From NCBI GenBank assembly GCA_030648295.1, contig JAUSID010000217.1:79512-143511 (forward strand): DNA of 64,000 nucleotides, read 5' to 3'. Positions 16,633 through 25,099 of the stretch are shown here, piece after piece (position 1 is the stretch's first letter; each line of letters opens with the position of its first letter). The position numbers were made by a program, and so were the translations under genes. Source of the DNA: Opitutaceae bacterium (GTDB taxonomy: Bacteria; Verrucomicrobiota; Verrucomicrobiia; Opitutales; Opitutaceae). Under the pieces are notes generated by a model, which was not told the DNA's origin, made no database searches, and saw nothing but the letters and a program-made list of their open reading frames with translations.

Positions 16633-18024
16633 TCAGGTTCCGCGCGGACGCGGAACCTTCGCCACCGCGGCGAGAATCCTTCGCGTCGTCTCGATGCCTT
16701 TTTTCATCACCTCGAGGCTGAACCCCTCGTTCGGCGCGTGCAGGTTGTCCTCGGGCAGGAACAACCCGAACATCACCGAGTCGAGCCCGGTGACACGCTT
16801 GATTTCGGCGATGATCGGCACGCTGCCGCCCTCGCGCAAATAGACCGGCGGGCGTCCCCAGATTTCGGCTACAGCCTGGTCGGTGGCGCGGAACGCGCGC
16901 GCCAGTACCGGCGATTGATCCTTCGGCGTGTTGGAGCGATCCGGCGGCACGACGATGTAGGGATCGCCCTTGTGCTGGTCGACAAACGCGACCTTCACGG
17001 CCTTCGGGGTCCGGGCTCGAATCGTGTCCATCACCAGCTTCTTGATCCGGTCCGGCTGCTGGTTCGGGACGAGCCGGCAGCTCAGCTTGGCGAAAGCCTT
17101 GCTCGGAATCACCGTCTTCGTCCCCTCCCCCTGGTAACCCCCGCCAATGCCGTTGATCTCGAGCGTCGGCTGGAAACGCACGGATTCGAAGGGTGAGAAA
17201 CCCGACGTGGTGTAGAAGTGATCGATGCCGAGGAATTCCGCGTAGGCCTTCTCATCGCCGCCGAGTTTTTTCAGTTCCTCGCGCTCCCACGGATGGACGT
17301 CGAGCACGTCGTCGTAGAATCCCGGCACGTTCACCCGTCCATCCGGCGTGTGCAGCGAAGCGAGGATTTCGGCGAGCGCCTGAATCGGATTTAGCAATAC
17401 GCCGCCGTGGAGGCCGGAGTGGAGATCGCTCTTCGCGCCCGTGATGTGGACATCGAACAGTGCCAGGCCCCGCAGCCCGCAGGTGATCACGACCTGCTCC
17501 GCATTTGGCAGCGCCGTGTCCGAGAGGTAAACGAAATCCGCCTCGCGCAGCTTGTCCGCGTAGCGTTCGAGAAATTTCGGGAAACTCGGGCTGCCCATCT
17601 CCTCCTCGCCTTCGATCAGGAAGGTGATCCGCAGCGGGATTTTCGGGTTGGCCTCGAGCAGCTGCGCGACCGCGGTGATGTTGGTCATCAGCGGCCCCTT
17701 GTTGTCCGCCGTGCCGCGCCCGTAGATTCGGCTGCCGATGATCGTGGGCTCAAACGCCGGCGTTTTCCAGAGTTCGAGCGGGTCGGCGGGCTGCACGTCG
17801 TAGTGTCCGTAGATCACGACGTGCGGCCACGACGGGTCGCCCTCACGCTGCGCAAAGATAATCGGGTGCAGCTCCGTCTTCACCACCTCCACCTTGAAAC
17901 CAAGCGAGCCGAGCAGCCCGGCGACAAACTCCTGCGCGCCCTTCATCCCGTCGCGAAATTGCGAATCCGTGGAGATGCTCGGGAAGCGAACGAACTCCTT
18001 TAGTTTCTCAACCGGATCAAACAT
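16633..18024 (-). CDS. M20 family metallopeptidase (dipeptidase)
   Basis: 463 residues from ATG 18024. Cytoplasmic zinc dipeptidase of the M20 family, ArgE/DapE fold. Metal ligands are visible in order: VIYGHYDVQP (His), YGRGTADNKGP (Asp, bridging), EGEEEMGSP (catalytic Glu and ligand Glu), LSDTA (Asp) and NLHAPNEGFS (His). The lid dimerisation domain lies in between. In-frame ATGs at 18042 and 18060 are possible; MFDPVEKLKEFVRFPSIS is the usual family beginning. Substrate specificity cannot be fixed from sequence. Confidence 0.92.
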   Translation of the reverse strand: MFDPVEKLKEFVRFPSISTDSQFRDGMKGAQEFVAGLLGSLGFKVEVVKTELHPIIFAQREGDPSWPHVVIYGHYDVQPADPLELWKTPAFEPTIIGSRIYGRGTADNKGPLMTNITAVAQLLEANPKIPLRITFLIEGEEEMGSPSFPKFLERYADKLREADFVYLSDTALPNAEQVVITCGLRGLALFDVHITGAKSDLHSGLHGGVLLNPIQALAEILASLHTPDGRVNVPGFYDDVLDVHPWEREELKKLGGDEKAYAEFLGIDHFYTTSGFSPFESVRFQPTLEINGIGGGYQGEGTKTVIPSKAFAKLSCRLVPNQQPDRIKKLVMDTIRARTPKAVKVAFVDQHKGDPYIVVPPDRSNTPKDQSPVLARAFRATDQAVAEIWGRPPVYLREGGSVPIIAEIKRVTGLDSVMFGLFLPEDNLHAPNEGFSLEVMKKGIETTRRILAAVAKVPRPRGT

Positions 18025-18151
18025 CCGGAAACCGTGGCGCATAACTGTGCCGCGCGCCAATCGGAAAAGGACTCCGCGCTGCGCGCGCGACCGGCCGCCT
18101 CATCCGCAAGGGGTTTGCCGCATCGCGCGGGTGCCTGCCGCCTGGTTCGAC

Positions 18152-18245
18152 CTGGGAGCGCGGGCGTCTCGCCCGCAATTCATATCCGGATACCGACTCG
18201 GTTTTCGACGGTTGCGGTTGCGGGCGGGACGCCCGCGCTCCCGGG
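18152..18245. repeat. inverted pair of the GGGAGCGCGGGCG repeat
   Basis: TGGGAGCGCGGGCGTCTCGC.. at 18152-18178 faces TTGCGGGCGGGACGCCCGCG.. at 18218-18245. Each copy is a hairpin and the two are inverted relative to each other across about 40 bases. It lies between the M20 and M48 peptidase genes, just after the M48 stop. Confidence 0.8.
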
Positions 18246-18253
18246 AAGACAAC

Positions 18254-19081
18254 CTACTGATTCTTCCCGCGGTTCTGCTCGTAGATGGGCAGCACCTGCG
18301 GCATCAGCGCCTGGAGGTCGGCGATCCGCTTCTGATCCGGCGGATGAGTCGAGAGCAGTGCGGCCATCGACCCGCCGCCGCCGCTGTTTTTCTGCGCGAC
18401 CATTTTCTGCCAGAATGAAATAGAGGCCCGTGGATCGTAACCCGCCCGTGCCGCATACATCGCACCCATCCGATCGGCTTCGCTCTCGTTGCCGCGCGAA
18501 TGCGGCAGCACGCGGCCGAGCGTCGCGGCTCCGCCATAGGCGAGATCGAACAGCTGTCGTTTCTCCGCGTCCGTCTTCGCCTCCACCACCGCGCCGCCGA
18601 GTTCCCCCAACCCCGCAAGCACCATCGCCTCGGACATCCGCTCGGCGCCATGCCGCGCCGTCACATGACCAATCTCGTGCCCAATGACGGTCGCGAGTTC
18701 GTCGTCGCTCGAGACCAGTTGCAGCAGCCCCGCATAAACGCCGACCTTTCCGCCGGGCAGCGCGAATGCGTTCACGTCTTTCGACTCGAACACGACAAAT
18801 TCCCACTTCGCGTCCGGTATCTCACTGCCGACGGCGCGCGCGATGCGCTGGCCGACGCGGCGGACACGTTCGTTGGCGGCCGGGTCGGCCGAGACTTTTT
18901 CCTTCTGTCGAATCTCCGTGAACGACTGCTCGCCGAGCGTCGTCTCCTGGCCCGCCGAAAGCAGCACGAGCGATTTCCGACCCGTGACCGGGTTCGTGTA
19001 ACATGCCGCCAATGCGAGCAGCGCCGCGGCAAGTCCGGCGAGCTGAAGTCGCCGGCGCAATCGTAGAAGATGGGGGTGCAT
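18254..19081 (-). CDS. M48 family metalloprotease, lipoprotein
   Basis: 275 residues. Signal peptide with lipobox LLALAAC makes it a lipoprotein, so it acts in the periplasm. The zinc site is HEIGH in VIGHEIGHVTARHGAERM and the third ligand Glu is in RGNESEADRMG. The domain order matches BepA/LoiP-type proteases that check outer membrane protein assembly. It ends near DLQALMPQVLPIYEQ; no TPR domain is present. The start at 19081 fits the signal peptide. The 219-base gap to purH holds nothing I recognise. Confidence 0.9.
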   Translation of the reverse strand: MHPHLLRLRRRLQLAGLAAALLALAACYTNPVTGRKSLVLLSAGQETTLGEQSFTEIRQKEKVSADPAANERVRRVGQRIARAVGSEIPDAKWEFVVFESKDVNAFALPGGKVGVYAGLLQLVSSDDELATVIGHEIGHVTARHGAERMSEAMVLAGLGELGGAVVEAKTDAEKRQLFDLAYGGAATLGRVLPHSRGNESEADRMGAMYAARAGYDPRASISFWQKMVAQKNSGGGGSMAALLSTHPPDQKRIADLQALMPQVLPIYEQNRGKNQ

Positions 19082-19300
19082 GCTCGTTCGCTCCACCTGC
19101 GGACCGTTTTTGGAGCCGGAGGTTCGACAGATTTCCCCGGATGCCGGCAGAGTCAAACGCCACCGGGGCCGTTCCCGTCAACGTGCGACGCCACAGCGCA
19201 CCGCAGGCGACGGTTGCCCGCGCAGCGGATCCTGGCGAGGCGCCCTGGTGCAGCTGCTTTCCCACTGCTTCCACCGGAGAGCCCGTCAACGGCGCATCGC

Positions 19301-20884
19301 TCAGTGCTTAAAGTGCCGGCTGCCGGTGAATACCATCGTCATGCCGCGCTCGTTCGCCGCCGCAATCACCTCGGCATCGCGTATTGCACCACCGGGCTGA
19401 ATCGCCGCGGTCGCGCCCGCATCGGCGGCCGCAATAAGTCCATCGGCAAAAGGAAACAGCGCCTCGCTCGCGACGACCGAACCGTGCAGGTCGAGCCCCG
19501 CCTCGCCGGCCTTCCAAACCGCGATGCGCGAGCTGTCGACCCGCGCCATCTGGCCGGCGCCGATCCCCAGCGTTTGCTCGCCGCGGCAGTAGACGATCGA
19601 GTTCGACTTCACGTGCTTCCCGATCTTCCAGCCGAACATCATCGCCGCCCATTCCTCCTTCGTCGGTTCGCGTTTCGTGACCACCTTGAACTCGGCGACA
19701 TTCCCGAGCGTGCGGTCGCGGTCCTGCACCAGCACGCCGCCGATCACCGACCGGATTTCCTGCAGGGCGCCGCTGCCCTCCAACCCTGAGCCCGTCGAAG
19801 GGCTGCCAGACGTCGCCACCATCAGCCGGAGGTTTTTCTTTTTCCCGAAAATCGCGAGCGCCTCATCGCTGAACCGCGGCGCGATGATCACCTCGGTGAA
19901 AATCTCCGCGATCGCCGCCGCGAGCCGGCCATCGAGCGTCTGGTTGACAATGATGATGCCGCCAAACGGAGCCTGCCGGTCCGTCGCGTACGCCTTTTCC
20001 CACGCCTCGAGCAGCGAGTCGGCGCTCGCGGCGCCACACGGATTGGTGTGCTTGAGAATCGCGACCGTCGGACGTTCGAATTCGCCGATGAGGTACGTCG
20101 CGGCCGTGATATCCAGAATGTTGTTATACGACAGCTCCTTTCCCTGGAGCTGCCGGAAATGCTCGTGAAACGTGCCGTAAAGCGCCGCCTTCTGGTGCGG
20201 GTTTTCGCCGTAGCGCAGCGACTGCGCTTTTTTCCAGGACAGCGTCAGCGTGGCGGGAAACCCGCTCATCGCCTCGATGTCCGGCTCGGCCGCCTGTGCC
20301 TCGAGATAACGCGCAATCGCGGCATCGTAGCTTGCCGTCCGCTGGAAAACTTTCCGCGCCAGCCGGCGGCGCAACTCGGCCAGCTTTGCCGGTTCCCCTG
20401 CCTCCGCCGCGAACGCGGCCAGAACGGGTTGGTAGTCCGCCGGGTCGCAGACGACGGTGACGCTCTCGTGATTCTTCGCCGCACTCCGCAGCATGGAGGG
20501 GCCGCCGATGTCGATATTCTCGAGCGCCTCCTCGAAATGCGCGCCGGGTTTCGCCACGGTTTGCTCGAACGGATACAGGTTCACCACCACCAGATCGATG
20601 AGCGCGATGCCGTTCTGCCGCGCCTGCGCCAGATGCTCCGGCTTGTCGCGGCGGCAAAGTAATCCGCCGTGGATTTTCGGATGCAGGGTCTTCACACGAC
20701 CCTCCATGATTTCGGGGAAGCCGGTGTGCTGGCTCACCTCCGTGACCGGCAGGCCCTTTTCGGCAAGCATCCTCGCCGTGCCGCCGGTGGAGAGCAGCGT
20801 GTACCCGTGTACGCGGACCAGCGCGGTGGCGAATTCGAGAAGACCAGTTTTGTCCGAGACGGAAAGAAGCGCGAGTTTGCCCAT
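19301..20884 (-). CDS. purH: bifunctional AICAR formyltransferase/IMP cyclohydrolase
   Basis: Last two steps of IMP synthesis. 527 residues. N-terminal MGS-like IMP cyclohydrolase domain ([28 protein letters not shown]); C-terminal formyltransferase with [14 protein letters not shown] and [10 protein letters not shown], ending GSRHFKH as usual. Around residues 360-368 ([18 protein letters not shown]) the protein carries a short insertion encoded by a copy of the CCCTTCGACAAGCTCAGGG repeat, in the loop before [18 protein letters not shown]. The frame stays open, so the enzyme is probably active. It is transcribed alone. Confidence 0.96.
   Translation of the reverse strand: MGKLALLSVSDKTGLLEFATALVRVHGYTLLSTGGTARMLAEKGLPVTEVSQHTGFPEIMEGRVKTLHPKIHGGLLCRRDKPEHLAQARQNGIALIDLVVVNLYPFEQTVAKPGAHFEEALENIDIGGPSMLRSAAKNHESVTVVCDPADYQPVLAAFAAEAGEPAKLAELRRRLARKVFQRTASYDAAIARYLEAQAAEPDIEAMSGFPATLTLSWKKAQSLRYGENPHQKAALYGTFHEHFRQLQGKELSYNNILDITAATYLIGEFERPTVAILKHTNPCGAASADSLLEAWEKAYATDRQAPFGGIIIVNQTLDGRLAAAIAEIFTEVIIAPRFSDEALAIFGKKKNLRLMVATSGSPSTGSGLEGSGALQEIRSVIGGVLVQDRDRTLGNVAEFKVVTKREPTKEEWAAMMFGWKIGKHVKSNSIVYCRGEQTLGIGAGQMARVDSSRIAVWKAGEAGLDLHGSVVASEALFPFADGLIAAADAGATAAIQPGGAIRDAEVIAAANERGMTMVFTGSRHFKH
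19781..19805 (-). repeat. REP-like repeat inside the purH coding sequence
   Basis: On the minus strand CAGCCCTTCGACGGGCTCAG is a variant of the intergenic repeat at 50812-50830 and of copies near 60244 and 60620. It adds about 10 residues to PurH without shifting the frame. Confidence 0.7.
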
Positions 20885-20894
20885 GTGGTGAAGA

Positions 20895-21034
20895 AGAGAC
20901 CAGGGACTAGGGACCAGAGACTAGAGACCACAGGTCCACCGCACGCGATGACAAGAACCGAATCGTGGGAAGTATTCTTCGCCGCCCGGCAGTCGTGTGG
21001 CCCTTTGTCCCTAGTCCCTGGTCCCTCATCCCCC
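20895..21034. repeat. GGGACTAGGGACCAG inverted repeat between purH and apaG
   Basis: The left arm 20895-20931 is made of units like GGGACTAGGGACCAG; the right arm 21001-21034 reads CCCTAGTCCCTGGTCCCT. A related run lies at 62685-62748 after rsmI. The purH and apaG genes diverge here, so the repeat occupies the shared upstream region. Confidence 0.7.
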
Positions 21035-21078
21035 ATCATCCCGCTTGCTGTGCGGACAAACCCGGGTCTCTTTCCGCC

Positions 21079-21462
21079 GTGTCTAGCTCGTCCGAACTCC
21101 CCGGTCTGACGGCCAGCCTCGACAAACTCTGCTATCACCACGGCGGAGCGAGCCTGCCGCCGGACAAACCGCATGCGTTCGTCTACTTCATCACCATCCG
21201 GAACGGCTCGGATCGCGCCGTGACGCTGCTCGGGCGGAAATGGGTCGTCGTGCACAACGACGGCACGCGGCTGGTGATCGAAGGCGACAAAATCGTGGGC
21301 GAAACGCCGCACCTGGCTCCGGGCGAGCAATTCTCCTACAACAGCTATCACGTGACGGGGGTCGACGCCTCCGCGCACGGCAGCTTCCATGGCGTCGACG
21401 AACTTGGGAACAAGGTCCACGTCATGCTCGCGCCCTTCGAGATGAACATTCCCCGCGGCTGA
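21079..21462 (+). CDS. apaG: ApaG domain protein
   Basis: 127 residues with GTG start at 21079; the family is about 125 residues. The ApaG fold (FN3-like beta sandwich) is seen in AFVYFITIRNGSDRAVTLLGRKW, then VVHNDGTRLVIEGDKIVGETPHLAPGEQFSYNSYH, the GxGVxGxxPxLxPGexFxY-type block. ApaG in enterobacteria is linked to Co/Mg tolerance and sits with ksgA/apaH, but its biochemical job is not settled. The longer upstream frame overlaps the repeat and is rejected. Hairpins follow the stop directly. Confidence 0.9.
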   Translation: MSSSSELPGLTASLDKLCYHHGGASLPPDKPHAFVYFITIRNGSDRAVTLLGRKWVVVHNDGTRLVIEGDKIVGETPHLAPGEQFSYNSYHVTGVDASAHGSFHGVDELGNKVHVMLAPFEMNIPRG

Positions 21463-21514
21463 GCTTTTTGCTTCGCAAAAAGCTAGTCTTTAGGTTTTCG
21501 CCAAGCGAAAACCT
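21462..21514. terminator. two adjacent hairpins between apaG and the beta-CASP gene
   Basis: 21462-21484 has arms AGCTTTTTGC and GCAAAAAGCT around TTC and begins on the apaG stop codon. 21492-21514 has arms AGGTTTTCGC and GCGAAAACCT around CAA, the same hairpin as at 4208 and 61801. The second ends five bases before the next ATG. They may act as terminator or attenuator; being a repeat family, they may also be inserted elements. Confidence 0.6.
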
Positions 21515-21519
21515 TGTTC

Positions 21520-22878
21520 ATGAAGCTCACTGACTTGAACCGCGATGGTGGCATTGGTGCCAACTCGCTGTTCATCCAACTCGGCGACCTCAATATTCTC
21601 GTGGATTGCGGACTTAACCCGAAGCGGGTTGGTCGCGTCGCCGCGCCCGACACGACCCGGCTGCGCGGCGTAACGCTGGATTTGATTATCATCACGCACT
21701 GCCACCTCGATCACATCGGGAGCCTGCCGGTGATCATGCGGGAGCAGCCGAATACGCCGGTGATCATGAGCACTTCCAGCCGGATGCTGATCGAGCGGAT
21801 GCTGCACAATTCGGCGAACGTCATGATGCGGCAGCGCGAGGAGGAGAACATCCCGGATTACCCGCTGTTCACCCACGAGGAGATCGATCGCTGTGCGCGC
21901 CGCCTGACCGGGCTGCCGTTCGGCCATGCGAAACATTTCCGGGGCGCAAAGGACGACATCGAGATCACCCTTCATGGCGCGGGGCATGTCGCCGGCGCCG
22001 TCGGGGTGGAAATCCGCCACAAGCACCGCCATATCTTTTTCACCGGTGACGTGCTGTTCGAGCCGCAGCGCACGCTCGCGCCCGCCAAGTTTCCCGCCGG
22101 GCATTTCGACACGCTGGTGATGGAAACCACCCGCGGCACCACCGAGCGGCCGCTGGGCAAGGAACGGGTGAACGAAGTCGGCCGGCTGATCGCCAGCATC
22201 AACGACACCATCCAGCGAGGCGGCTCCGCGCTGATTCCGGTGTTCGCCCTTGGCCGGATGCAGGAGGTGTTCGCCATCCTGCACGATGCGCGGAAGTTCG
22301 GCCGGCTGGTCGACTGCCCAATCTATGCCTCGGGGCTCGGCGTCGATCTGGCGGATTACTACGACGAGATCACGCGAAAGACGCAGCACGCGCAGTTCAA
22401 TCGCTCGATCCTGAAGGACCTGCGGGTCAAGCCGACGCCGCGAAAAATCGCCCCCGGCGAAGATCGGCAGGAGAACGCGCTCTACGTCGTGAGCTCGGGC
22501 ATGATGGTCGCGAACACGCCGAGTTACGCGCTGGCATCGGGCCTTGTCGGCCACGCGCGCAACACGATCGCGTTCGTCGGTTATTGCGACCCGGAAACGC
22601 CCGGCGGACAGTTGCTCGCCACGAAACCCGGTGACGATTTCCTCTTCGCCGCCGCCAATGTGAAGGTGAAAATCAAGGCGCGCATCGAGCGCTTCGAGAT
22701 GAGCGGCCACGCCGATCGCGAGGAACTGGTGGAATTCGCCGTGCAAACCGGCGCGCGCAGCATCGTCCTGACGCACGGTGATCCGCCGGCGCGCGCGTGG
22801 TTCCTGGAGCAGCTCACGCAAAAGCTGCCATCCGCGCAGGTACTCGATCCGGTCCCTTTGCAGACGTATCAGGTGTAG
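21520..22878 (+). CDS. MBL-fold beta-CASP RNA hydrolase
   Basis: 452 residues from ATG 21520. Metallo-beta-lactamase fold with beta-CASP insertion, the family of CPSF73 and archaeal/bacterial RNA nucleases. Zinc ligands: THCHLDHIG (motif 2), ITLHGAGHVAGAV (motif 3), FFTGDVLFEP (motif 4); beta-CASP motifs A (METTRGTT), B (FEMSGHADREEL) and C (VLTHGDPPA). No KH domain or RNase J C-terminal domain is visible. By family it is an endo- or exoribonuclease; the substrate is unknown. The TTG at 21514 is less likely as start because it is inside the hairpin. Confidence 0.9.
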   Translation: MKLTDLNRDGGIGANSLFIQLGDLNILVDCGLNPKRVGRVAAPDTTRLRGVTLDLIIITHCHLDHIGSLPVIMREQPNTPVIMSTSSRMLIERMLHNSANVMMRQREEENIPDYPLFTHEEIDRCARRLTGLPFGHAKHFRGAKDDIEITLHGAGHVAGAVGVEIRHKHRHIFFTGDVLFEPQRTLAPAKFPAGHFDTLVMETTRGTTERPLGKERVNEVGRLIASINDTIQRGGSALIPVFALGRMQEVFAILHDARKFGRLVDCPIYASGLGVDLADYYDEITRKTQHAQFNRSILKDLRVKPTPRKIAPGEDRQENALYVVSSGMMVANTPSYALASGLVGHARNTIAFVGYCDPETPGGQLLATKPGDDFLFAAANVKVKIKARIERFEMSGHADREELVEFAVQTGARSIVLTHGDPPARAWFLEQLTQKLPSAQVLDPVPLQTYQV

Positions 22879-22882
22879 CACC

Positions 22883-23286
22883 CTGGGAGCGCGGGCGTCT
22901 CGCCCGCACCGCGTCGAAGCTGCCACCGCTGAGATTCGCCGCCGGAAATGGCGATTGGGCAGCAGCGCTCCACCGTGGCGGCTCTTATCGTTCTCGTTCT
23001 CTTTCTCTTAATCTTTCTCTTCGTCCTCGCCTGCCGCCGGCGCCGCGGCGGGAGAACGAGAACGATTACGAGAACGATTCAGGCGCAGTCGGCCGAGTTC
23101 ACCTCCGCTGCTTGCGAGTGGCTGCGGCATCCTTGCCGCAGATCCTGTGGATGTACGGTCGCCGCTCACCAACTGCGGCTGGAAGCCGCAGCCACCTCCG
23201 ATCCGATCGAAACGACGAGCTCCGTTCTCGTTCCTCATTCGAGAACGAACTGAATCGTATTTCCGCCCGATACGCTGCAGTTCCGG
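22883..23286. repeat. 408-base gap filled with three repeat families
   Basis: 22883-22907 is a GGGAGCGCGGGCG copy. About 22980-23080 holds CGTTCTCGTTCTC units facing GAGAACGAGAACG units, a long imperfect palindrome, with a further pair near 23215-23250. 23117-23143 and 23171-23195 are facing copies of GTGGCTGCGGC..GCCGCAG. I see no gene here; a short frame with hydrophobic residues at 22948 is produced by the TTCTCGTTCTC units. Confidence 0.75.
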
Positions 23287-24099
23287 CTACCGCGCCGCCG
23301 GCAACTTCATCAGCTCGCCCAGCCGTTCACACATCGCCGGACTCCCAGCCACGTAGATGATCGGACCCATTCTCAAATTGAACACCCGCAGTGGCAGCTG
23401 CTCGCCATTCAGGAAACGTACTTCGCCGCCCGCCGCGCGCACCAGCGGAATCGCCGCCGCGAGATCCCATATCTTCACGTTGTAGTCGACGCAGCCGTCC
23501 AGGATTCCAGCCGCGACATACGCGAGGTGCAGGGTCGCACTGCCGAGCCCGCGGATCTTGAAATTCGAAACCACCCCCGTCGCCAGCGGCATCAGCGACT
23601 TGTCGAACGGGCTGTGGAATCCAATAAGCGTTTCGCGCGTGACCGCCGCGGTGCTGACGCGCGTCGCCCGCTCGCCGTCATGCACGCCGAATCCGGGCCC
23701 GCCATGCATGAGCGTGCGGCGGCTGTGGTCATAAATGACGCCATACACCGGCTCGCCATTTTCGCAGAGCGCCAGGCTGATCGCGCAGTGGGGAATCCCG
23801 AGCGCGAAGTTATTCGTGCCATCGATCGGATCGAGCACCCAGGAGTACCCGGCCCGCACGGGAATGGGCGCCGAGGTGTCGATGAGTTCCTCGCTGAAAA
23901 ACTGGTCGGCGCCGAACTGCCTCTCGAGGTCGCGAAAAATTCCCTCGGAGATCGCGACATCAACCGCCGTCACCCGCGTGCCGTCGTGTTTCCACTTGCT
24001 CTCCGCACGGCCAAATTCCCTGTGCAACAAATCCGCCTGCGCCAGCACGGACCGCTTGGCAGCTTCAATCCGGCTCTGGAGGTCAGGCGACAACGACAT
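23287..24099 (-). CDS. inositol monophosphatase family protein
   Basis: 270 residues, lithium-sensitive phosphatase fold. Metal ligands visible: Asp in TAVDVAISE, Glu in FFSEELID, DPIDGTNNF (Asp-x-Ile-Asp-Gly-Thr signature) and the late Asp in KIWDLAAAIPLVRAAGG. Could be an inositol-1-phosphatase, a histidinol-phosphatase of the IMPase type or a 3'-phosphoadenosine phosphatase; sequence alone does not choose, though no his or cys genes are near. It is alone between two repeat-rich gaps. Confidence 0.88.
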   Translation of the reverse strand: MSLSPDLQSRIEAAKRSVLAQADLLHREFGRAESKWKHDGTRVTAVDVAISEGIFRDLERQFGADQFFSEELIDTSAPIPVRAGYSWVLDPIDGTNNFALGIPHCAISLALCENGEPVYGVIYDHSRRTLMHGGPGFGVHDGERATRVSTAAVTRETLIGFHSPFDKSLMPLATGVVSNFKIRGLGSATLHLAYVAAGILDGCVDYNVKIWDLAAAIPLVRAAGGEVRFLNGEQLPLRVFNLRMGPIIYVAGSPAMCERLGELMKLPAAR

Positions 24100-24106
24100 G
24101 ATCGCC

Positions 24107-24484
24107 CGCGAATGGACGCGAATCGCCGCGAATGACCAATCAAAAACCGCTTAACCGCGAATGGACGCGAATGAACGCGAATCAAAACCAATCACGAGCG
24201 GCTGGAACACACAGATGAACTTTCCCCTTTGTCATGCTGAGCGTAGCGAAGCATCCAGTGGCGCGGCCGGTTGCGGGCGTGGTGCTGGATTTTTCCCATG
24301 TGCTCGACTCAGGGTCAGAATGACAAACAACGACGTTCATTGGCAGCGAAGCGAAGGATCAGCAGCGCGTCCGCAGTCGTCCATCCGGTTGGATCCTTCA
24401 CTTCGCTCAGGATGATACGCACCAACCTGAAAACGAATCGTGCCCTTCCTCCATTCGCGTTCATTCGCGTCCATTCGCGGTTAA
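24107..24484. repeat. repeat cluster between IMPase and fmdB
   Basis: Copies of CCGCGAATGGACGCGAAT at 24107-24135 and 24151-24182 face an inverted copy at 24451-24484 (CCATTCGCGTTCATTCGCGT..). Between them are TGTCATGCTGAGCGTAGCG near 24231 and GGATCCTTCACTTCGCTCAG near 24392, a second, unrelated inverted pair. The gap 24100-24518 holds no gene that I can see. Confidence 0.8.
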
Positions 24485-24518
24485 CCTCCGCGTCTTTTTC
24501 GCATCCCTTCGCGATTGC

Positions 24519-25088
24519 TTACTCGTAGTCGTACAGATTCGGGTCCCGACGTGGCGCGGTTCGCCTCACCTTGAACCGGTGCTTGGGCTCCTTCGGGTCG
24601 GCCGGTGGCGCGCCCTCGCCACCCATGCCTTCGCCATACGGGTCGTCCATTCCGCCCGCGCCCTCCTCGCCGCCGCCAAGTTGTTCCTCGAGCGAATCGG
24701 GATCGGCGCCCTCCTCCAGCTTGCGCACGACCTCCTCCATCTCACCGTCGATTCTCTCGCCCGTGAGTTCGGACATCCGCCGCATCATCCGCGCCATCGC
24801 CTTCGGATCGTTTTCGTCGATGCTCGAGAACTCCTTTTCCATCGCGCCCATCGCCGCCTCCATCCGCGCGTCCTCCGTGGGATCCGCGCCCGCGCCGGCA
24901 TCCGGTTTCTTTTCGGCTGATTCATCCTTCGCGCCTCCGCTGGTGATGGCGAAGGCCGACACCACCTTCCGCATGCGAAACGACGCGTGGGCGGGACATT
25001 TCGGGACCGACTGACCCTGCGCCAGCGTCTTCGCGTAGAACTGGTAGATCGTGTGATTGTCCGGGCAGTAATACTCGTAGATAGGCAT
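24519..25088 (-). CDS. FmdB family zinc ribbon protein
   Basis: 189 residues. The N-terminal 45 residues follow the FmdB/CxxC-CxxC regulatory domain (MPIYEYYCPDNH.., VPKCPAH), but in each pair the second Cys is His (C8/H12 and C31/H34), a C-H/C-H variant. The rest is acidic, with a helical stretch EDARMEAAMGAMEKEFSSIDENDPKAMARMMRRM and a Gly/Glu-rich tail. FmdB proteins are thought to regulate amide or formamide genes, but their role is not firmly known. The start is 11 bases after the dinB stop, so it is in an operon with dinB. Confidence 0.85.
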   Translation of the reverse strand: MPIYEYYCPDNHTIYQFYAKTLAQGQSVPKCPAHASFRMRKVVSAFAITSGGAKDESAEKKPDAGAGADPTEDARMEAAMGAMEKEFSSIDENDPKAMARMMRRMSELTGERIDGEMEEVVRKLEEGADPDSLEEQLGGGEEGAGGMDDPYGEGMGGEGAPPADPKEPKHRFKVRRTAPRRDPNLYDYE

Positions 25089-25099
25089 CGCGACCGGAA

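Noticed and set aside
22948..23253. Hydrophobic plus frame (LIVLVLFLLIFLFVL)
   Set aside because: Produced by TTCTCGTTCTC repeats; the remainder crosses two other repeat families.
24107..24484. Clustered short repeats that could suggest a CRISPR array
   Set aside because: Units are inverted pairs with no regular spacers and no cas genes are in the window.
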